Positions 21,288-32,182 of a DNA stretch of 64,000 bases are shown here, in pieces (the first letter of the stretch is position 1; the number at the start of each line of letters is the position of its first letter). The DNA is taken from the NCBI GenBank assembly GCA_010093705.1, contig MU006093.1, forward strand, positions 669,462 to 733,461, read 5' to 3'. This DNA is from Patellaria atrata CBS 101060 (lineage: Eukaryota; Ascomycota; Dothideomycetes; Patellariales; Patellariaceae). A program made the translations under genes and the position numbers. Below the pieces are notes generated by a model, which was not told where the DNA came from, ran no database searches, and saw only the letters and a program-made list of their open reading frames with translations.

Positions 21288-23341
21288 ATGAGGTCATATA
21301 CGATCGTTGGAGGACTTTTGTCCCTGGCTGCCATTGTTTCTGGCAGGACTTCTAGTTCTGACATAAGAGAACCTTTCGAAGCTCTACGTAGCACTCCTGA
21401 AGGGTGGCACAAGGTCGGAACACCAGATCCAAACAAACGTTTACATTTCCGTATTGGAGTTACACAGGTAAGTTGAAGTCATCGTTCTACCTACCTTAGC
21501 CGATTGAGAAACACCAAGAAAACAATAAGCGCTTGGTAAGGCTTGGTGCAACGGCTTGATTAATGCCAAAGCTTTTCTCCCCTCTTCCATTTTACCTCAG
21601 CCATTTGCCGATACCCCAACTCTAATACTTTCACAGAGCAACTTAGATCTGTTTGAGCAGACTCTTTACGATGTCTCAACTCCAGATCACCCTAAGTATG
21701 GTCAGCATCTCAAGAGCCATCAGATTAAAGAGCTACTACGTCCTTCAGAGGACGCCACAGCTTCTATCAAGGAATGGCTTAGCGATTCCGATATCTCTGC
21801 AGAAGATATCGAGGATGACGGCGATTGGATAAACTTCGTCGCTACAGTCGCTCAAGCTGAAAAGATGATGGATACAACGTTCAACATTTACGAAAGCTCA
21901 ATACGTAAGAACCTAAGAAAGGTCAGAACGTTGCATTACTCCATTCCGGGCAAATTGCACAAGTACATCGATCTGATCCAGCCCACTACACGTTTCCAAC
22001 ACATCACTCCTCAACGCGAGTTCATCCTCGGACATGATGTTCTGGGTATGGCCGGTGCGGTGAACGTTAGCGCCTCCTGCAATACTACCATCACTCCGAC
22101 TTGTCTGCGAGATTTGTACAACGTCAAAGGGTTCACTCCAAGCGCCAATTCCAGCGGATTCCTTGGAGTTAATGGATTTTTGGAACAATATGCTCGATAT
22201 GAAGATCTGGCCCTGTTCTTGAGAGATTACGCCCCTGAGGCCGTTGGAGCCAATTTCTCGTTCACGAGTGTTAACGGTATAGTAGTTCTTGAGAGTATAG
22301 TATGAGACTGGGCTAACGGTCATATCAGGGGGTGTCCTTCCACAAGACTCTCCGGAGAACTCAGTAGAAGCTAATCTAGACATTGATTATACTGTATCTC
22401 TGTCATATCCAATTCCAAACACCTACTACAGTACCGCGGGTCGTGGCCCCCTCGTACCTGACCTTGATCAACCCACACAGGAAGACAATGCTAATGAACC
22501 CTACCTTGAGTTCTTCACTTACCTCTCCAACCTTCCAGACAACGAGCTTCCGCAAACCCTTACTACTTCCTATGGCGAAGACGAGCAGAGTGTTCCCGCT
22601 AGCTATGCTCGCCGTGTCTGCAACTTGATTGGCCAGCTCGGTGCTCGCGGTGTTTCCGTCATCTTCGCCTCCGGAGATACTGGTGTCGGTTCCGCCTGTC
22701 AAACTAACGACGGGCGCAACACAACCCGATTCCTACCCATCTTCCCTGCTGCCTGCCCCTTTGTTACCTCTGTTGGTGGTACCTACCGTGTCAACCCCGA
22801 GCAAGCTATCTACTTCTCATCTGGTGGTTTCTCTGACGTCTTCCCTCGTCCGTCTTATCAGGATGCCGCGGTGAAGAAGTATCTATCCATCCTTGGTGAC
22901 CGCTGGGAAGGTCTCTACAATCCCGATGGTCGTGGTTTCCCAGATCTCGCGGCTCAAGGTCAGGGTTATCGTGTTGTTGACAAGCGCCGCGTCATCTCAG
23001 TCGGCGGAACCAGCGCTTCTGCACCCACTGTCGCTGCCATCATTTCCCGCATCTCTGCTGCGAGAATTCAAGTTGGCAAGCCTCCGCTCGGGTTCCTGAA
23101 CCCTTGGATATACAGCAAGGGATTTAAGGGACTTACAGATATCGTCAATGGTGGTAGTCGGGGGTGCACTGGACAGTCGATATATAGCGGCTTACCAGCA
23201 CCATATGTGCCGTATGCTTCCTGGAATGCCACAGAGGGATGGGATCCTGTGACTGGGTATGGCACACCAGACTTCCAGAAATTGTTGGAGTTGGCCGATG
23301 CAGCGCCGGGAAGGCTAAGGTATGGAAGGACACGACAATGA
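21288..23341 (+). CDS. Secreted sedolisin (S53) tripeptidyl-peptidase
   Basis: Acid-acting serine-carboxyl peptidase that releases tripeptides outside the cell. Exons 21288-21467, 21637-22276, 22329-23341 give 610 aa; introns 21468-21636 and 22277-22328 (CTAAC branch). Signal peptide [19 protein letters not shown]. The activation prodomain (Pro-kumamolisin) begins [20 protein letters not shown] and contains [17 protein letters not shown]. The catalytic domain has Glu287 and Asp291 in VEANLDIDY, the oxyanion-region motif [14 protein letters not shown], and Ser502 in VGGTSASAP: the complete sedolisin set. The Ca-binding end [24 protein letters not shown] is present. Intron 1 was chosen so that RIGVTQ joins [20 protein letters not shown], as in homologues. 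It lies between the secreted lipase and the S10 carboxypeptidase. Confidence 0.95.
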
Positions 23342-24595
23342 GGAGATGATGAGGGTAGGATATAGAGCAACGAAAGAGTTTACTATTACGCACTTTCATT
23401 ACTTAGATAGGATATAAGAGATGCTTATGTTCGAGATAAACGAGCGCATCAGACTATCACTAACGATGAAATACTAGCTTCAATGCATCATTCCTGCTTT
23501 CGTCAACCCATCTGCCGTTTGCCTGTCTTTGTGCTGGCGTACTGTATCTTGATATCGCAACCAATCAGACAGCGGAAACATTCCGTTCACTGGACGCCTC
23601 CGACGAACGCATCCACTCGGAAGAGTCTGAAGCGACGGCAAAGGCGTCGTGGCCACACAAACCAAGCACCGTTATACTTTTGTAAGGAAAGCCAAAAGAG
23701 CTTTCTTCAACGTCCGCCGAGAACTCAGATCTTGATCTCATAACGAAGCTTTGCTGTTTGCTGCTTGATTGTGTTTCCAAGTGTTGCTTGCACGGGTTTT
23801 CCAAGATGTACCCCATGTCGATTGTCTGGGGGTTATGGGGCCTGGTCCAGGAACCTGGAGGTCATACCCCGCGTGGTAAGGGTGTCCGATATTCGCCTTC
23901 CTGTTTGGGAGTTGAGGATTAATTTGAGCGAGAAGGAGCGAGGTGCTCTTCCGTAGCTTTGACTTTGTGCGGTACCGTGCCTACGATTGAGGGCGGCATC
24001 CAGTACGTTACGAACCGCCGTTGGATACGTTGAATTCTATCATTAGGTAAGTGAAGTTGTTTCTCTGAGAAAAACATCGGAGAGATATGATATCGTCCGT
24101 CGTCGCATCTCATATTGAGATATTTGAGCTGTAAAGATCGAGCTCGTTGGTCGTTCGCTGTTCCCGTTCTTCCCAGATCATTATCATTATTTGCCCATAC
24201 GGGTTTTAGGCGGATCTACCATTTTTTTTTTTTAAAATTCTCAATATCGAATGATTGCGATTCCGTCCAATTGTTATTCTCGAAGCTTTCCATCCTGCAT
24301 ACACAAACAGCCACTATCCATCCCTACCAAACACCAGGATGGCCATCCGAATGGGAACACAAACCGCTTCCTGGCTACCAGCCGCGCCGCTATCTCCATT
24401 ATCTCATCAAGATGGACAAGCAATTACGTCGGTGCTGACAGGCCAGCTACTTTCCCTTTCTGGAATCGTCATCATCCGAGATTGGGGAATCTGGAGCTGA
24501 TGCCTGTTTCTTATTTATCTCCTGCCTCCCCGCTGTTGTTTTGATCGTCTTTTACATCGTCATCTTTCTATTTGAAGCTTCAGATAGCTGTGAAA
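23342..24595. other. Intergenic, no gene supported
   Basis: About 1.25 kb between the two peptidase genes, with overlapping short ORFs in several frames (23483, 24115, 24251) that show no family features. A 12-base T run occurs near 24223-24234. Confidence 0.45.
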
Positions 24596-26511
24596 ATGCG
24601 TGTACTGAATCTTTTCTCAATCGCTACCCTTGCGACTGTCGCGTGCGCGAAGAGTGATCGTCTCATAACGCGAAGCCGTCCAGATTTTGTTCACCCTAAA
24701 AGGACTGTGCCGAATTCCAGGCCTGAGGAGGTAGTCAAGAGACAAAGCGACTTTATAATCCCTCAAAACGAAAATACCACAAGTAAGCAAATTTCACTAT
24801 CCGACTTCTCAATGCAAGAAACTGACTCCGCAAAGAATTCGCTGTCAATGGCACTGCTATCCCAGAGGTAGACTTTGATGTTGGCGAGAGCTATGCTGGC
24901 TTGTTGCCCATTTCAGAAGATGACCCTCGGGAATTATATTTTTGGTTCTTCCCTTCGTCCAATCCTGACGCAAGCGAAGAGATATTGCTATGGTTGAATG
25001 TATGGACCTCGATCCAAGTTGAGATGAATACCAGTAGCTGACGTGATTGCTCTAGGGAGGTCCAGGATGTTCTTCTCTTGAAGGTTTCTTCCAGGAGAAT
25101 GGCCCAGTACTCTGGTAAGAAGCTCTTCGCTCAGTTCCGCTCATCCTCACGTTTAACGCTTTCTTTAGGCAATATGGTACCTTTAAACCCGTCAAGAATC
25201 CATGGACTTGGGTCAATTTGACAAATATTGTCTGGGTCGAACAACCAGTGGGAACTGGATTTTCACAGGGAAATGCAACTGCGACCTCAACAGAGGAAGC
25301 CGCAAAAGAATTTCTAGGTTTCTGGAAGAACTTTATCGATACGTTCGAGTTGCACAATAGGAAAGTTTATATCGCGGGCGAGTCATACGCGGGAATCTAT
25401 ATTCCGTGGATTGCAAGTAAGTCAAAAACAATTGTCAAGGTAATCGGACGAGGAGTACTTACCATTTACAGAGGAGATGCTTGACCAAGAAGATACCACC
25501 TATTACAACCTGACCGGCACATTGATATACGATCCAACGATGACTTACAGTGCAATTGAACAGCAAAGTATGTAATGTCACGAGCCCCGCTAAGTGAATG
25601 ACTAACAACCTCTAGTTCCTGTCGTACCATATGTCGATCGCTGGCAAGGTCTATTTAATCTCAACGAGAGTTTCTTGGAGGACATTCATAACCGTGCGGA
25701 TGAATGCGGCTACACGGACTTCTACGACACATATCTCACATATCCTCCACCGGGTCCTTTCCCTACTCTGCCTCCTAATGATACGGCTCCTGGATGTGAT
25801 CTATGGACTGATATCTATTACGCAGCTTCGCTAACGAACCCATGCTTTGATATTTACCAAATCGCTACAACATGTCCCCTGCTGTGGGATGTATTGGGTT
25901 TCCCAGGTTCTTTCGGCTACATACCGGACGGCGCATTCGTATACTTCAACCGCACGGACGTCCAAAAAGCAATCAATGCCCCGATTCAAGAGTGGGAAGA
26001 ATGCAGCAACGGCGTGCTAGACATCGACACGTCAACACCCCCAGGCCTCGGGGTCCTCCCATCCGTCATTGAGAGGTCACAAAGGACAATCATTGGTTTC
26101 GGCAACCTCGATTACATCCTCATGAGCGAAGGCGCACTGATGATGATCCAAAACCTGACCTGGGGCGGCATGCAAGGTTTCCAAGAAAAACCCTGTGACC
26201 CCTTTTTCGTACCCTACCATGCAGACGTCCCGCTCGATTCGCTGGCATCCGCGGGTATCATGGGCACAACGCATACGGAGAGAGGTCTCACCTGGGTGGA
26301 GACGCATCTGTCGGGTCATATGGCGCCGCAGTATGCGCCCAGCGCCGCGTTCAGGCAGGTCGAGTTCCTGCTCGGGAGGATTGATAGCTTGAGCGAGCAG
26401 ACTAATTTCGTGGGGCAGGAGGGTGATTTTGGGAATGGGTTTGAATTCATCACTGCGAATGTTAGTGAGACGGATAGCGAGGAGTTTGGTGTCGCCGGTT
26501 TTAGGAGCTAA
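24596..26511 (+). CDS. Secreted serine carboxypeptidase (S10)
   Basis: Peptidase removing C-terminal residues at acid pH. Six exons: 24596-24782, 24836-24999, 25056-25114, 25169-25416, 25472-25567, 25616-26511, giving 549 aa. Signal peptide [18 protein letters not shown]. Family blocks appear in order: [26 protein letters not shown] joined to [17 protein letters not shown] across intron 2, [19 protein letters not shown], nucleophile Ser209 in GESYAGIY, Asp417 in FGNLDYI and His486 in [13 protein letters not shown]-glycosylation sequons are frequent. The first intron ends in AAAG, an unusual acceptor, but it is required by the frame. It is the third secreted hydrolase in a row with 18634 and 21288. 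The last gene before an 18 kb gene-free block. Confidence 0.94.
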
Positions 26512-26759
26512 GGGGATGAGAAAGAGGGGGAAGAGCGGTGTATAGGTATGCGACTATGTGCTGTATGATATGTACGATTGTCTATACGTACGTAGCTAAT
26601 GCAAAATTTGTAATCTTATGTCCCTGTCAGCGGCTTCTTTGATGTGTGGTGTGCGTTTCTGGCGGTGACGAGGGTCAGATGCCATCGAGGGGCTGGGTAT
26701 ATAGTCCTCCTCTTCGCTGCTCTTTTTTCCTTTTCTCTTTTTGTTGCATTACCATTGAG
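26512..26759. other. 3' flank of carboxypeptidase gene
   Basis: Short segment leading into tandem-repeat DNA; nothing coding. Confidence 0.5.
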
Positions 26760-27450
26760 GAGAGGAACGGGTTAACACTGAATCTCAGTCGTCACGCACA
26801 GGGATAGCTTTCATTTCCGGGTGCTGCGCTCTCTCATCTTATCTACTCTCATTGCCTTCGTTGCTGGCTTGTCTGAACACCAGTCAACCATCATAGTTTC
26901 CATCCGCGTATTGTGAGGGGAAGCCGTCTTTTACAACGAGATAATGGTCTCCATTCTTTCATACAAGCGAAAATCCATGCGGCCTACTCTCTTCAAACTT
27001 CTATATTTGGGTGTTGTGTCCTCTAATGTTACACCATCCTTCAAGAGTATCTATACCTATTGCCTGCTTAGTTGGCTAGTCGAAACACCAGTCAAGAATC
27101 ATACTACTTGAACATTGTGAGGTAGCCTTTCTTTTTTTTTTTTTTCCAACGGCGGATAATTGTCTGGATTTTGTCACCCAGGAGAAGGTCCATTCGATTC
27201 ACATTCTTCCCCATTATTTCTTGGGTGTCGCGCCCTCTCATATCATATTACGCCATTCTTCACGAATATCTACATTCATTGCCTGCGTTGTTGGCTAGTC
27301 GAAACACCAATCAAGAATCATAGCCTCAGAGTATCGTGAGGAGTCAGTCTTTTATAACGGGATGATTGTCTGGATTCCCTCACGCAAGAGATCCCATTCG
27401 ATCCACTCTCCTCAAACTCCATTTTTGGGTGTTGCGCCCTGTCATGTTAC
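26760..27450. repeat. Decayed tandem repeat array A (unit about 200-220 bp)
   Basis: About three units plus a partial one. Markers recur in order: a TGGCTNGTC-GAACACCANTCAA block at about 26869, 27071 and 27292 (spacing about 203 and 221), followed each time by TTGTGAGG or TCGTGAGG, a TTTTATAACGNGATNATTGTCT-type block, and TTGGGTGTTGNGCCCT with TNATNTTACA. The copies differ by many substitutions and small indels, so the array is old. Confidence 0.75.
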
Positions 27451-27743
27451 AGTTCGAGCTACGGTTGACATTCTTCATTGTCTTGGGTCTGGATAGTCTG
27501 GGCTCTGGTTGAAGATACACCATTTCCGTGCTCTCGGGGAGTTGGGGCGCTATATCCCGAGTATTGTCTCGGGGCTTTGGATTCGTAGCTATTTGATCGG
27601 CTACTTTCAAAGAGTCACTTAACATTGTCGGGCTCTTCGTCGCTTAGGGTATTAGCAGTCTAACCTTGGTCAAATAACTTCCCATTGGGAACCAATATTA
27701 CGTTCAGCGGCAATTGTCTCTGTTCTTTCTGACTAGAAAAAAC
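27451..27743. other. Spacer between tandem arrays A and B
   Basis: No gene and no clear repeat unit. The minus-strand ORF 27380-27625 overlaps array A and lacks any signature. Confidence 0.4.
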
Positions 27744-28355
27744 TGATTCGGGTGGGACGGGGTCTGAATACTTGCCGACTAGCAGGAAAGGTCACAGTGG
27801 TCACTCATTCTATTTATATCCTTCTGGCACAATAACTCACAAAACAAATTCGGATCCCCCTGGGTTCGATACTAGGGGATGGGAGATAATTGCCCGGTTC
27901 ATTTGGTGGGATACGCTACATTTGGACCGGAGACAGGATCGATGTACTTACTGGCTGGTATGGAAGAATTATGGCGTTCGATTGGATCTTTCTGGCATCC
28001 AAGGATGCGATATCCATTTGGATGCCCCTGGTTTCGACTATCTGACCAAATGAAGAATTGCCTCGTTGTTCCGCCGCTGAAAATTCATTTGGACCAGAGA
28101 CGGGGTCAGTGTCCTTATCGTGTTGCAGAAAGGGTTACTTTACCATTGGATCTTTGTGGTATCAACGCAGTGTGTATTTGGATGCCCCTTGATTCGATCC
28201 CTTTGAAAAGGGATAATTGCCCCATTCTTTCTGGTGAGAAGCACTCGAGAAACTCATTTGGAGCGGAAGCAGGGTGGATTTCCTTACCGGCCAGCAGGAA
28301 GGGTCATCCGTTCCATTTGGATCCTCCTGGCATCGGTGATACGGATTCACTGAGA
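27744..28355. repeat. Decayed tandem repeat array B (unit about 168 bp)
   Basis: Four units start near 27744, 27919, 28086 and 28255 (spacing 175, 167, 169). Each opens with a variant of CATTTGGACCAGAGACGGGG, continues with CTTACNGGCNNGNAGGAAAGG and contains TTTGGATNNNCCTGG-TTCGA about 60-100 bases later. A 222-codon ORF runs across it (27879-28547), but its peptide follows the repeats and resembles no protein. Confidence 0.8.
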
Positions 28356-28481
28356 GGCAAATTGAGGCATACTTTGTCTCGGGTGTTTTATTCCTATGGT
28401 CGATTTGGCGTGACTAACGAGTCCGACCAATCGAATCATATTATTTCTGGCCATTCTAGCCATGCCGTTTTACATTCGAAG

Positions 28482-29220
28482 CAAAATATTGTCGTGTCTG
28501 GTTGTTTATACCTTATGAAAGTTTTTTCTCCGTTGGGATGTCCTTGAAGGGAATCGGAGAAGTCTATTGTCTTTTCCTGGCTCGCTCTGGTGGAGTTGTC
28601 ATGGACCATGGATCCGATCGTGATATTCCCGATCATATAAATCAGTATATTGTTGTGTCTGGTTATTATCACCTTGACGAAACCCCATTCTTCGTCGGAA
28701 TATGAAAGGTCAACCATTAAAACGCATTGTCTGTCCCGGGCTCGCTTTGGCTGACCTTTCGCGAATCACTGGTCCCACTGTAGTATTTCCCGTCGTCCTG
28801 CTTAAGCTGGTTCATATTCGGCGTAAAATATTGTCAGGTTTGGTTATTATCACATTGACGAACCCCATTCTCCGTCGGCATCGGAAAGAGCTATCATCAA
28901 GGTATTATCTTGTCCCGGGCTCTCTCAGATTCACTTGTCATGAATCAAAAAATCGAATATAGTGTTTCCAGACGTTTGAAGTATGCTGGCCTCCGAGTAC
29001 TGCATCCTTCAAGAGTATTGTGCTATCCGGTTACCGCGACTACTACCCAACCCATGAACCTCTAGTTGATTGCTCGATGGGAGTTCCTAGGAAGCCAATC
29101 ATCATTGTGATTAGATTATCTCGAGCTTGCTCGGCCGACTCGTCATGGATACCTGGTCCGAATATATCATCCCGGGATTCTCCTCCAGCTTCATGTTCGA
29201 CGCAAGATAATGTGCTGTCT
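28482..29220. repeat. Decayed tandem repeat array C (unit about 160-190 bp)
   Basis: Units begin near 28482, 28643, 28823, 29012 and 29204 with a variant of AAAATATTGTCGTGTCTGGT. The best pair is 28664-28700 and 28844-28880, both reading TGGTTATTATCAC-TTGACGAA-CCCCATTCT-CGTCGG. GGCTCGCT and TCCCGGGCT recur near unit ends. Similarity drops towards the right edge. Confidence 0.7.
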
Positions 29221-31999
29221 GCTACCGTAGACACTACTACTAGAGTCAGTAATCTACTTCATTGGTTGCCGGGAATGCGTTCAAAGAAACGGAATTGGTT
29301 TGTCCCTGGCTTTGAGCGATATCTAAAAGAAAAGCAGGATCCTTCTATTACGCCAACTCTATTGCCTTGCCCCTTGGGTTTCAATCAACGACAAAAACCA
29401 GCTATTAGTATTAAAACTGATTCCGCTGATCCCCTTAGCCAACGAACCTCCCAAGGTTAGGGATAAGATGTACACATACGGCCATATCGGTAAGGATCAT
29501 ATCGGCAATCACACTGCAACATTCCTCCTCGTTCCGATGCATACCCCATTTCCGGGATATTGGAGGATACACCTGAATTAAATGATGCTATTGTCTTGCT
29601 CCGGGCTACAAGTTATGTAAGTATGACCACGACCCCTATGATGTAATCCATCACCCCATTCTTTAGCGGTACCATCCAGGCATAATTCTCTGGAACTATG
29701 GGGACTGTATTCGCTTACAGCAGATATTCGCCTACAGCAAAGGTGAAAGAGTTTATTCCGGCGCCGTCGCGTCCCTAGGTCTCTTCCCAAATCATATGCT
29801 GGCGCTCGCTCCGTTGGGAAGCCGAGAAAGCTTACGAAGTTGACAATAGAACACTATCTGTGGTTTGGCGCTCAAGTCACGGTATCCCACCTTCCACATT
29901 CTATTCTTCGTACTGGTTGACCAAAACCTTTTATTGGAGTTTGAGATCGACCCTTCTACCGAGAAAGTATCATTCAAGTAGTTTGGATGGCGGGAGGAGT
30001 GCAAGGGAGCCATTCGGACCGTGACTGGCAGATTGAGACTGTATTCCTGTGCTGTGGCTACAAAATCATCCGTTCACTTTCCTTTGATCACTGTTCCGGT
30101 TACGGTCAGCATTTCCTACATGAACACCACTGTACAAAGGGTGACATTGCGGATTCATCTGAGATCTGACAATATGACCCTATTGCACTCGGAATGCCCA
30201 AGGAATTCTTTGACTTACTGAACAAGAATGAAGCTTATGAGCACAGCCGACACCTGAAGGACCCCTATAATTAGATGATAAAAGGGCAAATAACGAGGCA
30301 ACCAAGTGTTTTCATGCCTATAAGAGATAGATCTAGGAAGTTTATTGGGAACTCAAAGGCACTGGAAGGGACAAGAGGGTTACGATGTATTTGCATCTGC
30401 GAAAATGCACCCTAAATGGGAATTTTCGAATCTCCTATGGTTATTGAAGCAAGGAAAGATCACGCCAAAGGAACTTGGAATGCAATCAATCCTTAATGCA
30501 TTCAGGGGTGATTTGTGGTTAGGCAAGAGGAGCTTTGAATAGTATAACATGAAGGGGTTTATTATTGTCTGCAGCTTCTACTCTGGCATAATATTCCAAA
30601 TGCTAGAGCACGATCGCAGTATTGTGTGGAGACCTTGGCTATAGGGTGAATGGCTATTCGGACCAATGACCAACATGACCGATCTGTCTTTGAAGATCAC
30701 CGAATGGTTTATTGACGATGATAATGATTTATCGTCCCGATCGAGAACGATTAAATGATTCAACCATTGATTTTTTTTTTTTGGGGGGAATCTCCAAAGT
30801 TTACACATAAACTTTGAAGGAGGGGACGATTTACATTGGACTGACTTCTTCCCATTAGCTCTCTGGCTTCGGGTTCTTTGGGTTCTGCAACCGATGGACG
30901 GAGCATATTCGGACCGTGAGGGGCCTATTCGACGAGAATTCACCACTGGCTCATTTGTCGCTTCCGGATTCGCCATTTCAAGAATATGCTTCTGAATAGT
31001 CAACATCAGAACAACATTGGACGCTGCTCGTGTTGTGTCATCGTATTGGAAGATTCGGTAGTAGAAGCATCACATTTTGCGCGGACCGGGTGATGTGGTC
31101 AAGTTGAGTATTGGAGTGGCTTATTACCGATATCCTTTCAATTGGAATTTCCTGCGGGTTGTGGGAAGAATTTCACGAGAGTCCATTTCGGTCACGGAGA
31201 ATTTATTTGGATATTCTTTTCCTTTACTCAAGATCAATCCATCGATTTTATTCTGGTCACACCAACACATTCTCCGGCGTTGTGCTATTGTAGTAAAAAG
31301 GGAGTCTGCACAGACCAATGTGAAAGTTTTGTTGAACCTCATTTCTGCTCTCCTCGAGGTATTCCACATAGGAGAGTATGATGTCATTGTGGAGACCGGA
31401 TTATGGAGAGAATACTTGTTGATACTCCGATCTCCATAGAACTATATGATAGGACTATCCTTGGGGTTGGAGAAGGTCGATGGAACTGTTCATTGAACCG
31501 ACTATCTCACCCGACTATCTCACAGTTCGATTTGGAAGACCTTTGTCTCGTACCACCTATCGAAAAATTCTCCTCCTCCGGCCCATTCACCCTTGCTATC
31601 CGAGAGATACATCGTCCGGTCGTCGCGGAGCCCCTGAGCCCCTATAGAATTAAAATCCTTGGGGGCAGGGTAACGATTTGTATCTTTCGTCTTGTCCTCG
31701 ATCTTACTTCAATACCAGTGATCTGAAATGGGTTACCATCGACACATTGCCCTAGGTCGGTACTTGTCGGTAGTGACAGGAGTGGACTTCAGCGACGCAG
31801 GTAACATGCATTTTCGATCGGAGGTGGTCTTCGTGATTCCAATCGGGTGGTATGGTCAAGGAGAGGTATTGGATTGCATTCGTTCAAATTGCAAGTCTCT
31901 TCATTGGGAGCTTGTGCGGTGCTTGTCATAGAGATATCGGTAGAAATCATTTGGCTTCCTGTCCTTTCCTCTATCCATGAACTCGGATCTTTGGAATTG
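29221..31999. other. Gene-free block, possible continuation of decayed repeats
   Basis: Many short ORFs, none with a family signature or splice-consistent extension. Phrases such as TTGGAATTC and TTTGGATAT recur loosely, as if older repeat units continued, but I could not align units by eye. A 10-11 base T run occurs at about 30770. Confidence 0.4.
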
Positions 32000-32004
32000 G
32001 TCAG

Positions 32005-32177
32005 TGTCAAGGCTCAACCTCAGATGGAAGCTGCAAGGTATATTGCTACATGTATATGAAGCTTAAACTTAAGGAAAGAAAGTGTTGAGACAGCATATGC
32101 TGTTCTGCTAAAGTACAATATGACTAAGCCGCTGGATCATCCAAGGCACTTATACCTATCGGGTCTAACCCGTGACA
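32005..32177 (-). repeat. Solo LTR with 5-bp target-site duplication
   Basis: 173 bp. On the minus strand it starts TGTCACGGGTTAGACCCGAT and ends GAGCCTTGACA, i.e. TG..CA with the 5-bp inverted end TGTCA/TGACA. It is flanked by a perfect direct repeat GTCAG at 32000-32004 and 32178-32182. TGTCACGGG is a common kind of LTR start in fungal retrotransposons (recalled, not checked). Two more copies lie at 35485-35668 and, inverted and partial, 7452-7604. Confidence 0.85.
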
Positions 32178-32182
32178 GTCAG

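Noticed and set aside
27879-28547. 222-codon ORF on the plus strand, longest in the desert
   Set aside because: It runs through tandem array B and its peptide simply follows the roughly 168-bp period. No domain, no splice extension, and copies differ by frame-breaking indels.
26760-29220. CRISPR-like array
   Set aside because: Units are about 160-220 bp, degenerate throughout with no short conserved repeat and variable spacer pattern, in a fungal genome.
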